A stretch of DNA of 64,000 nt, taken from positions 36,229 through 100,228 of the forward strand of contig NZ_OBDO01000014.1 in assembly GCF_900215145.1 (NCBI RefSeq), given 5' to 3'. A program made the position numbers and the translations under genes. This DNA comes from Geodermatophilus sabuli (GTDB taxonomy: Bacteria > Actinomycetota > Actinomycetes > Mycobacteriales > Geodermatophilaceae). Below, piece by piece: positions 1 to 8,310 of this stretch; the first letter of the stretch is position 1, and each line of letters begins with the position of its first letter. The notes beneath the pieces were generated by a model that searched no databases, had not been told where the DNA came from, and saw only the letters and a list, made by a program, of their open reading frames with translations.

Positions 1-2
1 GG

Positions 3-293
3 TCGGTGTCGGTCAGCGTCTACACCGAGCGGGGACGCCGCCGTCGCGGCGCCGGCCGGGCGCTGTACACCGCGCTGTTCGACCGGCTGGCCGCCCGCGG
101 CTACCGGATGGCCTTCGCCGGCATCGCGCTGCCCAACGACGCCAGCACCGGGCTGCACCGGGCGCTGGGCTTCGAGCCGGTCGGCACCTACCGCCGGGTC
201 GGCTGGAAGCACGGCGCCTGGCACGACGTCGCCTGGTGCCAGCGTCCCCTCGCGGACGCGGCGGACGCCGGGCCGCCCGCACCGCCGTCCTGA
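3..293 (+). CDS. GNAT N-acetyltransferase, phosphinothricin acetyltransferase-like, 5' end missing
   Basis: C-terminal part of a GNAT acetyltransferase that begins before the window. The acetyl-CoA-binding loop is visible as RRRRGAGRALYTAL. The C-terminal part (N-D-A-S-T-G-L-H-x-x-L-G-F, then VGWKHGAWHDVAWCQRPL) follows the Pat/Bar-like subgroup, which N-acetylates small amines or amino-acid analogues. A GTG at position 6 could start translation, but this would remove the N-terminal half of the fold, so the gene is taken as truncated by the window edge. The stop codon lies inside the first copy of a 23-bp tandem repeat. The exact substrate cannot be told from the sequence. Confidence 0.8.
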   Translation, partial: SVSVSVYTERGRRRRGAGRALYTALFDRLAARGYRMAFAGIALPNDASTGLHRALGFEPVGTYRRVGWKHGAWHDVAWCQRPLADAADAGPPAPPS

Positions 294-391
294 GGCCACG
301 GATACCGCCGTCCTGAGGCCACGGGCACCGCCGTCCTGAGGCCACGGGCACCGCCGTCCTGAGGCCACGGGCACCGCCGTCCTGAGGCAGC
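280..391. repeat. 23-bp tandem repeat, about 4.7 copies
   Basis: Five copies of a unit beginning ACCGCCGTCCTGAGG start at 281, 304, 327, 350 and 373, an exact 23-bp period; the last copy is incomplete. The first unit contains the stop codon of the GNAT gene and the last ends about 10 bp before the ATG of the acyl-CoA dehydrogenase. Each unit carries the palindrome CCTGAGG. The period is not a multiple of three and the array fills the whole intergenic space, so it is not coding in either neighbour. Confidence 0.95.
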
Positions 392-399
392 CTGGGCCC

Positions 400-1551
400 A
401 TGAGCAGCCTGCCCGACCACGAGCGCGAGATGGTCGCACTCACCGCCGCGTTCGTCGACGAGCGGGTGCGCCCGCGGGTCGCGGAGTTCGAGGCCGAGGA
501 CCGCTACCCCGCCGACCTCATCGACGAGATGAAGGCCCTGGGCTTCTTCGGGCTCCTGGTGCCCGAGGAGCACGGCGGCAGCGACGTGAGCGCGGCCTGC
601 TTCGCGCGGGTCACCGAGGAGCTGGCCCGCGGCTGGATGAGCCTGGCCGGCGCCATCGGCGGGCACTCGGTCATCTCCTCCCTCCTCCGCACCGCCGGTA
701 CGCCGGAGCAGCAGCGCGCCCACCTGCCCCGGATGGCCGACGGCTCGCTGCGCGCCACCATGGCGCTCACCGAGCCCTCCGGCGGCAGCGACCTGCAGGC
801 CATGCGCACGCACGCCGACCGGGTCGGCGACGCCTACGAGGTCACCGGCAGCAAGACGTGGATCTCCAACGCCCAGCACTCGGGCCTGATCGGCCTGCTG
901 TGCCGGACCGACCGCACCGCGACCCCGCCGCACACCGGCATGAGCGTGCTCCTCGTCGAGCCCGGCGAGGGGCTGACGATCGGACCGAAGATCCCGAAGC
1001 TCGGCTACCGGGGGGTGGAGGCGTGCGAGCTGGTGTTCGACCGGATGCGGGTGCCGGCCGGCGCCGTCCTGGGGGGCGAGCCCGGCCGGGGCTGGGCGCA
1101 GATGATGCGCGGCCTGGAGGTGGGCCGGGTCCAGGTCGCCGCCCGCGCGGTCGGCGTGGCGGCGGCCGCGCTCGCCGCGGCCACCCGCTACGCCCAGGAG
1201 CGCGAGTCCTTCGGCAAGCCGATCTGGCAGCACCAGTCGGTCGGGAACCTGCTCGCCGACATGGCCACCCGCGTCGCCGCCGCCCGGCTGCTCACCGCGC
1301 ACGCCGCGGAGCGGCTGGACACCGGCGAGCGGGCGGACATGGAGGCCGGCATGGCCAAGCTGTTCGCCTCCGAGGCGGCGATGCAGGTCGCGCTGGACGC
1401 GATGCGGGTGCACGGCGGTTACGGCTACAGCCGCGAGTTCGACGTCGAGCGGTACTTCCGCGACGCGCCGCTGATGATCATCGGGGAGGGGACCAACGAG
1501 ATCCAGCGGACCGTCATCGCCGCCCAGTGGATCGCCCGGCACCGGATCTGA
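400..1551 (+). CDS. acyl-CoA dehydrogenase
   Basis: FAD-dependent acyl-CoA dehydrogenase (383 aa, usual length) that introduces the alpha-beta double bond in an acyl-CoA and passes electrons to ETF. The helical N-terminal domain includes GFFGLLVPEEHGGS. The beta-domain has the family signature MALTEPSGGSDL. The C-terminal helical domain carries VHGGYGYSREF and the GEGTNEIQR motif, with E363 as the expected catalytic base. The sequence resembles short/branched-chain enzymes, but chain length cannot be fixed. It lies directly upstream of icmF, which suggests use on branched or C4 acyl-CoA. The ATG at 400 gives the standard N-terminus; no strong ribosome binding site is visible because the tandem repeat abuts the start. 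Confidence 0.93.
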   Translation: MSSLPDHEREMVALTAAFVDERVRPRVAEFEAEDRYPADLIDEMKALGFFGLLVPEEHGGSDVSAACFARVTEELARGWMSLAGAIGGHSVISSLLRTAGTPEQQRAHLPRMADGSLRATMALTEPSGGSDLQAMRTHADRVGDAYEVTGSKTWISNAQHSGLIGLLCRTDRTATPPHTGMSVLLVEPGEGLTIGPKIPKLGYRGVEACELVFDRMRVPAGAVLGGEPGRGWAQMMRGLEVGRVQVAARAVGVAAAALAAATRYAQERESFGKPIWQHQSVGNLLADMATRVAAARLLTAHAAERLDTGERADMEAGMAKLFASEAAMQVALDAMRVHGGYGYSREFDVERYFRDAPLMIIGEGTNEIQRTVIAAQWIARHRI

Positions 1552-1579
1552 GCGTGGACAGCACCGCCCAGCCGGGAGA

Positions 1580-1597
1580 TACTAGGACGTCCAACTA
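1580..1597. promoter_or_regulatory. near-palindromic operator candidate upstream of icmF
   Basis: An 18-bp near-palindrome, TACTAGGACGTCCAACTA, has the perfect core GGACGTCC and symmetrical flanks (the outer TA and the A.T/A.T positions match in mirror). It sits about 45 bp before the icmF start, in the only gap between the acyl-CoA dehydrogenase and icmF. The size and symmetry are typical of a TetR-type operator. No TetR gene lies in the window, so the regulator is unknown. Confidence 0.5.
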
Positions 1598-1639
1598 ATT
1601 CGGCTCGGGGTTCCCACGGGCCGGAGACCAGGGAGTGGC

Positions 1640-4600
1640 ATGCCTGCCTCGTCGTCCGACCTGCACGTCCCCGTCCACCCGGTCCGCTTCGTGACCGCGG
1701 CCAGCCTGTTCGACGGGCACGATGCGGCGATCAACGTCATGCGGCGGCTGCTGCAGACGCAGGGCGCGGAGGTGGTGCACCTCGGGCACGACCGCAGCGT
1801 CGACGCGGTCGTCCGCGCCGCCCTGGAGGAGGACGCCCAGGGCGTGGCGATCTCCTCCTACCAGGGCGGGCACGTCGAGTACTTCACCTACCTGGTCGAG
1901 CGGCTGGCCCAGGCCGGCGCCGGGCACGTGCAGGTCTTCGGCGGCGGCGGGGGCGTGATCGTGCCCGAGGAGATCGCGCTGCTGCGCGAGCGCGGGGTCA
2001 CGATCTTCTCCCCGGAGGACGGCCAGCGCCTCGGGCTGCCCGGGATGATCAACGAGCTGATCCGCGCCTGCGACGTCGACCTGACCGCGCAGGGCCCCGA
2101 CGTCGACGCCGTGCTCACCGGCGACCCGGCGGCCCTCGCGCGGGCGATCACCGTGCTGGAGGCCGGCCGCGACCCGGAGCTGGCCGCCCGGCTGCGCGAG
2201 GTGGCCGCGGCGCGCACCGTGCCGGTGCTGGGGATCACCGGCACCGGCGGCTCGGGCAAGTCGTCGCTGACCGACGAGCTGCTGCGCCGGCTGCGGCTGG
2301 ACCAGGAGGACAAGCTGCGGGTCGCCGTCCTGGCGATCGACCCGACCCGTCGCCGCGGCGGCGGCGCGCTGCTGGGCGACCGGATCCGGATGAACGCCCT
2401 CGAGACCGGCGACGGGTCGCACACCTTCTTCCGCTCGCTGGCCACCCGGCACGCGGGGGCGGAGACCCCGGAGCACCTGGACGACGTGCTGTGCGCGGTC
2501 AAGGCGGCCGGCTTCGACCTGGTCCTGGTCGAGACGCCGGGCATCGGGCAGGGCGATGCCGGCATCGTGCCGTTCTCCGACGTGGCGCTCTACGTGATGA
2601 CGCCGGAGTTCGGCGCCGCCTCGCAGCTGGAGAAGATCGACATGCTCGACTTCGCCGACGTCGTGGCGATCAACAAGTACGAGCGGCGGGGAGCCGAGGA
2701 CGCGCGTCGCGACGTCGCCCGCCAGATGGTGCGCAACCGCGAGGCGTTCGGGTCTCCGTGGGAGGAGATGCCGGTCTTCGGCACCAGTGCCGCCCGGTTC
2801 AACGACGACGGCGTGACCGCGCTCTACCAGCACCTGCTCGGGCTCCTGACCGGCAAGGGACTGCCCGCCGGCGCCGGCGTCCTCCCGCGGGTCGACGTCC
2901 GGGCCTCCTCCGGACTGACCAGCGTCGTCCCGGCCCAGCGGTCGCGGTACCTGGCCGAGATCGCCGACGCCGTCCGGGAGCACCACCGCACCACCGAGGC
3001 GCAGGCCGCCGTCGTCGGCCGCCGCGCCGCGCTGCGCACCACCGCCGAGCTGCTGGGCAGTGGTGACGGGGTCGACGACACCGCCGGGCGGGTGCGGGAG
3101 CTGCTCGAGGCCGCCGACCGCGAGCTGCTGCCCGAGGTGCGCACGCTGCTGGACGAGTGGCCGGCGCGGGTCGAGGACTACTCCGGCGACGAGTTCGTCT
3201 ACACCGTCCGCGGCAAGGAGATCTCCACGCCGCTGACCCGGGAGACGCTGTCGGGGACGAAGGTGCGCCGGGTGTCCCTGCCCCGCACGCGGGACGAGGC
3301 GGAGCTGCTCCGCTTCCTGCGCCGGGAGAACCTGCCCGGCTTCTACCCGTTCACCGCCGGGGTGTTCCCCTTCAAGCGGGCCGGGGAGGCGCCGGCCCGG
3401 ATGTTCGCCGGCGAGGGCGACGCGTTCCGCACCAACCGCCGCTTCAAGCTCCTGAGCGCCGGCAACGAGGCGACCCGGCTGTCGACGGCGTTCGACTCCG
3501 TCACCCTCTACGGGCGCGACCCGGACCCGCGGCCGGACGTCTACGGCAAGGTCGGCACCTCCGGGGTCTCCATCGCCACGCTCGACGACATGCGCGAGCT
3601 CTACCGCGGCTTCGACCTGTGCAGCCCGACCACCTCGGTGTCGATGACGATCAACGGGCCCGCACCGACGATCCTGGCGATGTTCCTCAACACCGCGATC
3701 GACCAGCGGCTGGAGGGCTTCCGCGCGGAGGAGGGCCGCGGGCCCGACGCGGCGGAGGCCGAGGAGATCCGCGCCTGGGTGCTTGCCAACGTCCGCGGCA
3801 CGGTGCAGGCGGACATCCTCAAGGAGGACCAGGGGCAGAACACCTGCATCTTCTCCACCGAGTTCGCGCTGCGCTGCATGGCCGACATCCAGCAGTGGTT
3901 CATCGACCACGCCGTCCGCAACTTCTACTCGGTGTCGATCTCCGGCTACCACATCGCCGAGGCCGGGGCGAACCCGATCAGCCAGCTGGCGTTCACCCTC
4001 GCCAACGGCTTCACCTACGTGGAGTCCTACCTGGCCCGCGGCATGGACATCGACGACTTCGCGCCGAACCTGTCCTTCTTCTTCTCCAACGGCATGGACG
4101 CCGAGTACTCGGTGATCGGCCGGGTGGCCCGCCGGATCTGGGCGGTGGCCATGCGCGAGAAGTACGGCGCGAACACCCGGTCGCAGCAGCTCAAGTACCA
4201 CGTGCAGACGTCGGGGCGGTCGCTGCACGCGCAGGAGATGGACTTCAACGACATCCGCACCACGCTGCAGGCGCTGTGCGCCATCTACGACAACGCCAAC
4301 AGCCTGCACACCAACGCCTACGACGAGGCGGTGACCACGCCCAGCGCCGCCTCGGTGCGCCGGGCCCTGGCCATCCAGATGATCATCGACAAGGAGTGGG
4401 GCCTCGCCGGCAACGAGAACCCGCTGCAGGGGTCGTTCGTCATCGAGGAGCTCACCGACCTCGTGGAGGAGGCGGTGTTGCTGGAGTTCGAGCGGATCGC
4501 CGAGCGCGGCGGCGTGCTGGGCGCCATGGAGACCGGGTACCAGCGCGGCCGGATCCAGGACGAGTCGATGCTCTACGAGCACCGCAAGCACGACGGCAGC

Positions 4601-4894
4601 CTGCCGATCGTCGGCGTCAACACCTTCCTCGCCCCCGAGCAGGACGACGAGCCGCGGACGGTCGAGCTGGCCCGCGCCACCGAGACGGAGAAGCAGTCCC
4701 AACTGAGCAGACTCGCTGATTTCCATGCCCGCCACGCCGACGCGGCGCCGGCCGCGCTCGCCCGGCTGCAGCAGGCGGCGATGGAGGGCGGCAACGTCTT
4801 CGCCGCGCTGATGGACGCCGTCCGGGTCTGCTCGCTCGGCCAGATCTCCGACGCCTTCTTCGAGGTCGGCGGCCAGTACCGCCGCAACGTGTGA
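1640..4894 (+). CDS. icmF: fused isobutyryl-CoA mutase (B12 domain, G-protein chaperone, mutase)
   Basis: Adenosylcobalamin-dependent mutase that interconverts isobutyryl-CoA and n-butyryl-CoA; family members also act on pivalyl/isovaleryl-CoA. It is 1084 aa, as expected for IcmF. The N-terminal B12-binding domain has DGHDAA with H27 as the lower axial ligand, then SSYQGGH and a GGGGG loop. The middle MeaB-like GTPase domain has a P-loop GTGGSGKS at 201-208, VETPGIGQGD, and the base-recognition motif NKYE at 345-348. The TIM-barrel mutase domain fills roughly residues 540-1065, and ENPLQGSFVIEELTD is typical of its end. The fusion of all three parts separates it from two-subunit IcmAB and from methylmalonyl-CoA mutase. 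The ribosome binding site GGGAG (1631-1635) supports the ATG. The possible operator at 1580-1597 may control it. Confidence 0.96.
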   Translation: MPASSSDLHVPVHPVRFVTAASLFDGHDAAINVMRRLLQTQGAEVVHLGHDRSVDAVVRAALEEDAQGVAISSYQGGHVEYFTYLVERLAQAGAGHVQVFGGGGGVIVPEEIALLRERGVTIFSPEDGQRLGLPGMINELIRACDVDLTAQGPDVDAVLTGDPAALARAITVLEAGRDPELAARLREVAAARTVPVLGITGTGGSGKSSLTDELLRRLRLDQEDKLRVAVLAIDPTRRRGGGALLGDRIRMNALETGDGSHTFFRSLATRHAGAETPEHLDDVLCAVKAAGFDLVLVETPGIGQGDAGIVPFSDVALYVMTPEFGAASQLEKIDMLDFADVVAINKYERRGAEDARRDVARQMVRNREAFGSPWEEMPVFGTSAARFNDDGVTALYQHLLGLLTGKGLPAGAGVLPRVDVRASSGLTSVVPAQRSRYLAEIADAVREHHRTTEAQAAVVGRRAALRTTAELLGSGDGVDDTAGRVRELLEAADRELLPEVRTLLDEWPARVEDYSGDEFVYTVRGKEISTPLTRETLSGTKVRRVSLPRTRDEAELLRFLRRENLPGFYPFTAGVFPFKRAGEAPARMFAGEGDAFRTNRRFKLLSAGNEATRLSTAFDSVTLYGRDPDPRPDVYGKVGTSGVSIATLDDMRELYRGFDLCSPTTSVSMTINGPAPTILAMFLNTAIDQRLEGFRAEEGRGPDAAEAEEIRAWVLANVRGTVQADILKEDQGQNTCIFSTEFALRCMADIQQWFIDHAVRNFYSVSISGYHIAEAGANPISQLAFTLANGFTYVESYLARGMDIDDFAPNLSFFFSNGMDAEYSVIGRVARRIWAVAMREKYGANTRSQQLKYHVQTSGRSLHAQEMDFNDIRTTLQALCAIYDNANSLHTNAYDEAVTTPSAASVRRALAIQMIIDKEWGLAGNENPLQGSFVIEELTDLVEEAVLLEFERIAERGGVLGAMETGYQRGRIQDESMLYEHRKHDGSLPIVGVNTFLAPEQDDEPRTVELARATETEKQSQLSRLADFHARHADAAPAALARLQQAAMEGGNVFAALMDAVRVCSLGQISDAFFEVGGQYRRNV

Positions 4895-4895
4895 G

Positions 4896-4917
4896 GGCAG
4901 AAATGGCCATTTCTGCC
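4896..4917. terminator. perfect 22-bp palindrome after icmF
   Basis: A perfect loop-free palindrome whose arms are GGCAGAAATGG and its exact complement begins 2 bp after the icmF stop and ends 11 bp before the next start. It could form a cruciform or an intrinsic-terminator-like hairpin without a U-tract, or be a protein site. It is more AT-rich than its surroundings and looks like a small dispersed element. Confidence 0.6.
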
Positions 4918-4927
4918 ACTGGCGACC

Positions 4928-5692
4928 GTGCCGGCTGATGACCTCGGGACGGCGGTCGACCTGCCGCGGGCGCCGCGGCGGGTGGTCTCGCTGGTGCCCT
5001 CGCTCACCGAGGCGCTGGCGGTCACCGTGCCCGAGCGGCTGGTGGGCGCCACCGACTGGTGCACCCACCCGGCCGGCCTCGACGTGCCCCGGGTGCGGGG
5101 CACCAAGAACCCCGACCGCGCCGCGATCGAGGCGCTGGCGCCGGACCTCGTGGTCGCCAACCAGGAGGAGAACCGGCGCCTGGACGTCGACCGGCTGCGC
5201 GCGGCGGGTGTCCCGGTGTGGGTGACCGTCATCGAGTCGGTCGACCAGGCCCTGGCCTCGATGCGGCGGCTCTTCGACGAGGTGCTCGACGTCGGCGAGC
5301 CGGGGTGGCTGACCGCGGCGGCCGACGTCTGGGCCGAGCCGGCACCGGGGAGGGGGCTGCGCGTCGCGGTCCCCGTGTGGCGGGACCCGTGGATGGTCGT
5401 GGGCGCCCGCACCTTCACCGGCGACGTCGTGGCCCGCCTCGGGCTCGTCAACGTGTTCGCCGGATCCGACGACCGCTACCCGGCGGTGGCGGTCGAGGCG
5501 ATCGCCGCGGCCGGGCCGGACGTCGTCGTCCTCCCCGACGAGCCCTACGAGTTCACCGCGGACGACGGGCCCGAGGCCTTCCCCGGCACCCGCACCGCGC
5601 TGGTCTCCGGCCGCGACCTCACCTGGTACGGCCCGTCGCTGGCCCCCGCCCGGGCCCGGCTGCTCGAGGCGATCGGGGCGATCGGGACGTGA
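4928..5692 (+). CDS. helical backbone metal receptor, BtuF-like, without signal peptide
   Basis: A 254-aa protein of the helical-backbone substrate-binding fold (BtuF/FhuD type). Visible are RRVVSLVPSLTEAL near the start, GATDWCTHP, RVRGTKNPD and LAPDLVVANQEENR, the standard elements of periplasmic vitamin B12 or siderophore-metal receptors. There is no signal peptide or lipobox, so it should be cytosolic. It follows icmF by 33 bp. A role in holding or delivering cobalamin to IcmF is attractive but only inferred from position; such cytosolic homologues have no settled function that I know of. The GTG start is chosen because the fold begins about 20 residues later and no upstream start is plausible after the palindrome. 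Confidence 0.8.
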   Translation: MPADDLGTAVDLPRAPRRVVSLVPSLTEALAVTVPERLVGATDWCTHPAGLDVPRVRGTKNPDRAAIEALAPDLVVANQEENRRLDVDRLRAAGVPVWVTVIESVDQALASMRRLFDEVLDVGEPGWLTAAADVWAEPAPGRGLRVAVPVWRDPWMVVGARTFTGDVVARLGLVNVFAGSDDRYPAVAVEAIAAAGPDVVVLPDEPYEFTADDGPEAFPGTRTALVSGRDLTWYGPSLAPARARLLEAIGAIGT

Positions 5693-5694
5693 CC

Positions 5695-6156
5695 TCAGGC
5701 GGGGCGGGCGCGGACCAGGTTCATCGCCACCATGCTCAGTGCGACGACCCCGTCCTGGTTGAGCAGCTCGATGCGGGTGCGCAGCAAACCCCGGTCGGGC
5801 TTGGAGCGCGACAGGCGTGCCTCCTCGACCGTCGTGCGCAGGGTGAGCTCGTCGCCGGGCCGCACCGGGGCGGTCCAGCGCAGCTCGTCGATGCCGGGGG
5901 AGCCGAGGCTGGAGACGGGGGAGAGGTACTCGTCGGCGAACAGCCGCATCATCAGCGCGCAGGTGTGCCAGCCGCTGGCGATCAGCCCGCCGAACGGGCC
6001 CGCGGCCGCCGCCCCGGGGTCGACGTGGAAGGGCTGCGGGTCGAAGCGCCGACCGAAGTCCACGACGTCGGCCTCCGCCACCCGCAGGGGGCCGTGCTCG
6101 GTGGTCGTCCCCGGCACGTAGTCCTCGAACCAGCGCTCGCGCCCCTGTCCGCTCAC
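5695..6156 (-). CDS. MaoC-like hot-dog dehydratase
   Basis: A small single-hot-dog protein (about 153 aa) of the MaoC/R-specific enoyl-CoA hydratase family. The hydratase segment is seen as DPQPFHVDP followed by GPFGGLIASGWHT, where the Asp and His of D-x-x-x-x-H are the expected catalytic pair. It would hydrate an enoyl-CoA, or act on mesaconyl/methyl-branched CoA esters. The GTG at 6156 starts VSGQGRERWFEDYVPG, the usual N-terminus; a longer reading to 6210 would overlap the divergent promoter. It converges on the BtuF-like gene with a 2-bp gap and is divergent from the racemase. Confidence 0.85.
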   Translation of the reverse strand: MSGQGRERWFEDYVPGTTTEHGPLRVAEADVVDFGRRFDPQPFHVDPGAAAAGPFGGLIASGWHTCALMMRLFADEYLSPVSSLGSPGIDELRWTAPVRPGDELTLRTTVEEARLSRSKPDRGLLRTRIELLNQDGVVALSMVAMNLVRARPA

Positions 6157-6196
6157 GGGCCCGAACGTAGGGCACCGGGACCTCCCGCGCGTCCCG

Positions 6197-6223
6197 GTGA
6201 CCGTGGTCACAGGTTGCTAGCGT
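6197..6223 (+). promoter_or_regulatory. leaderless promoter and operator candidate of the racemase gene
   Basis: A perfect inverted repeat, GTGACC-GT-GGTCAC (6197-6210), lies between the divergent MaoC and racemase genes. It is followed by a -10-like TAGCGT (6218-6223) that ends exactly 7 bp before a GTG at 6231. That spacing is what a leaderless transcript would need, with the first base of GTG as the transcription start. The inverted repeat would cover the -35 region and could be a repressor site for both genes. Confidence 0.55.
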
Positions 6224-6230
6224 GATCGGC

Positions 6231-7385
6231 GTGCAGCCGCCCTCCGGCCCCCTCGCCGGCATCCGCGTCGTCGAGCTGGCCGGGCTGGGTCCCGCCCCGT
6301 ACGCCTGCATGCTGCTGGCCGAACTCGGGGCCGACGTCGTCCGGGTCGACCGCCCCGGCGGCGGCACGCAGCTGGTGCCGCCGGCCAGGGAGGCGCTGCA
6401 CCGCAGCCGCCCGTCGGTGGCCGTCGACCTGAAGAGCCCCGACGGCCGCGACGTCGTCCTCCGGCTGGTGGAGTCCGCCGACGTGCTGGTGGAGGCCCTG
6501 CGGCCCGGCGTCATCGAGCGGCTGGGCCTGGGCCCCGACGACTGCCTGGCCCGCAACCCCCGGCTGGTGTACGCGCGGATGACCGGCTGGGGCCAGGAGG
6601 GCCCCCTGGCCGCCCGCGCGGGGCACGACATCAACTACCTCGGGCTGACCGGCGCCCTGCACGCCATCGGGACGGCGGACAAGCCGATCGCCCCGCTCAA
6701 CATCGGCGCCGACTTCGGCGGCGGGTCGATGTTCCTGCTCGTCGGGGTCCTCGCGGCGCTGCTGGAGCGGGGCACCAGCGGGCAGGGTCAGGTCGTGGAC
6801 GCGGCCATGGTCGACGGGGCCAGCTCCCTGGTCACGATGGTCTACGGGATGCTCGCCGCCGGGATGTGGCAGGACCGCCGCGCGGTGAACCTGCTCGACG
6901 GCGGCGCCCCGTTCTACGACACCTACGCCTGCGCCGACGGCCGGCACGTCGCCGTGGGGGCGATCGAGCCGCAGTTCTACGCGCAGTTCCTCGCCGGCCT
7001 CGGCCTCACCGGGGACCTGCCCGGCGGCCAGTTCGACGTCGCCCGCTGGCCCGAGCAGCGGCAGGTGATCGCCGGGGTGTTCGCCACCCGCACCCGCGAC
7101 GAGTGGACGGCGACCTTCGAGGGCACCGACGCCTGCGTCACCCCGGTGCTGGGCCTGACCGAGGCCCCGGCGCACCCGCACCTGGCCGCCCGCGGCACCT
7201 TCGCCGACGTGGACGGTCACCCCCAGCCGGCCCCGGCGCCCCGCTTCTCCCGCACGCCCGCCGCGGTGCGCGGCGCCCCCCGCCCCCCGGGGCGGGACAC
7301 CCGGACGGCGCTGCAGGCGTGGGGGATCCCGGGCGACGAGGTGGACCGGCTGCTGGACTCCGGCGCCGTCGTCCAGGCCGACTGA
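6231..7385 (+). CDS. mcr: alpha-methylacyl-CoA racemase (CaiB/BaiF family)
   Basis: Family III CoA-transferase fold, racemase branch: it would invert the 2-methyl centre of branched acyl-CoA esters so that they can enter beta-oxidation. It is 384 aa from the GTG at 6231, preferred over the GTG at 6222 because of the leaderless promoter. The N-terminus [20 protein letters not shown] matches bacterial Mcr/AMACR. The catalytic region [13 protein letters not shown] (His near 132) and [12 protein letters not shown] (Asp near 161) is present; this pairing marks racemases rather than formyl-CoA transferases. With the acyl-CoA dehydrogenase, MaoC protein, crotonase and IcmF it forms a branched acyl-CoA set. 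Confidence 0.88.
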   Translation: MQPPSGPLAGIRVVELAGLGPAPYACMLLAELGADVVRVDRPGGGTQLVPPAREALHRSRPSVAVDLKSPDGRDVVLRLVESADVLVEALRPGVIERLGLGPDDCLARNPRLVYARMTGWGQEGPLAARAGHDINYLGLTGALHAIGTADKPIAPLNIGADFGGGSMFLLVGVLAALLERGTSGQGQVVDAAMVDGASSLVTMVYGMLAAGMWQDRRAVNLLDGGAPFYDTYACADGRHVAVGAIEPQFYAQFLAGLGLTGDLPGGQFDVARWPEQRQVIAGVFATRTRDEWTATFEGTDACVTPVLGLTEAPAHPHLAARGTFADVDGHPQPAPAPRFSRTPAAVRGAPRPPGRDTRTALQAWGIPGDEVDRLLDSGAVVQAD

Positions 7386-7433
7386 CCCGGCCCCCGAGGT
7401 CGGCGACACGCAGACGACTCCCGAGGAGGTCCG

Positions 7434-8198
7434 GTGGCGGACGAGGTACTGGTCGATCGGCGCGACGGCATCCAGGTCATCACGATCAACCGGCCGGAGG
7501 CGAAGAACGCGCTCACCCGGGCGGTGGCCGAGGCCGTGGCCGCCGCCGTCGACGAGCTCGACGCCTCCGACGAGCTGCGGGTCGGCGTCCTCACCGGCGC
7601 CGGCGGCACCTTCTCCGCCGGGATGGACCTCAAGGCCTTCCTCCGGGGGGAGACCCCGGCGATCGAGGGCCGCGGCCTGTGCGGCATCACCCAGACCCCG
7701 CCGCGCAAGCCCTTCCTCGCCGCCGTCGAGGGGTGGGCGCTGGCCGGCGGGTTCGAGCTGGTGCTGGCCTGCGACCTCATCGTCGCCGCGGAGGACGCCC
7801 GCTTCGGCGTCCCGGAGGTCAAGCGGGCCCTCGTCGCCGCCGGCGGCGGCGCACTGCTGCTGTCGCGGCGGGTGCCGCCGAACGTGGCGATGGAGATGCT
7901 GCTGACCGGCGACCCGCTGGCCGCCCCGCGCGCGGCCGAGGTGGGGCTGGTCAACCGGCTGACCCCGGCCGGCGGCGCGCTGGACGGCGCCCTGCAGCTG
8001 GCCGCGACCATCGCCGCCAACGGCCCGCTGGCGCTGGCCGCGACCAAGCAGATCGCCCGGGGCAGCGCCGACTGGACGACCGAGGAGGGCTGGGCCCGGC
8101 AGGCCGAGGTGCTTGCGCCGGTGTTCGGCAGCGAGGACGCCCGCGAGGGCGCCACCGCCTTCGCGGAGAAGCGGGCGCCGGTCTGGCGGGGCCGCTGA
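7434..8198 (+). CDS. enoyl-CoA hydratase/isomerase (crotonase family)
   Basis: A crotonase of 254 aa. The first oxyanion-hole segment is FSAGMDLKAF and the second is the ALAGGFELVLACD stretch. FGVPEVKRAL carries the Glu usually used as acid/base, while the second catalytic Glu of true hydratases is replaced in AAGGGALLL. It may therefore be an isomerase or hydrolase-type member rather than a classical hydratase. It probably acts after the acyl-CoA dehydrogenases here. GTG at 7434 with AGGAGG about 8 bp upstream decides the start. It follows the racemase gene by 48 bp and is likely cotranscribed with it. Confidence 0.88.
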   Translation: MADEVLVDRRDGIQVITINRPEAKNALTRAVAEAVAAAVDELDASDELRVGVLTGAGGTFSAGMDLKAFLRGETPAIEGRGLCGITQTPPRKPFLAAVEGWALAGGFELVLACDLIVAAEDARFGVPEVKRALVAAGGGALLLSRRVPPNVAMEMLLTGDPLAAPRAAEVGLVNRLTPAGGALDGALQLAATIAANGPLALAATKQIARGSADWTTEEGWARQAEVLAPVFGSEDAREGATAFAEKRAPVWRGR

Positions 8199-8251
8199 CC
8201 GGGACGGTGCGAGGACGTCGTCCCCGTGCCGGAAACGGTGTCGGACCGGGG

Positions 8252-8265
8252 ACCACCGCGGTGGT
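8252..8265. promoter_or_regulatory. 14-bp perfect palindrome before the MFS gene
   Basis: ACCACCGCGGTGGT is a perfect palindrome 46 bp upstream of the MFS start, directly followed by a -10-like TAGACC. It may be an operator for the transporter gene or, together with the preceding GC-rich stretch, a weak terminator for the crotonase gene. Confidence 0.4.
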
Positions 8266-8310
8266 AGACCGGCAGGGTGCAGGCCGACGGTCTGCCGGGA
8301 CGAGGGAGCC

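Noticed and set aside
280..391. CRISPR array
   Set aside because: Units are directly adjacent with no spacers and no cas genes.
1552..1639. Cobalamin riboswitch before icmF
   Set aside because: The gap is only 88 bp and no B12-box-like sequence was seen.
1595..6634. Very long open frame on the reverse strand opposite icmF
   Set aside because: It is a high-GC shadow: repetitive Arg/Gly/Val/His-rich translation with no domain, antisense to clear genes.
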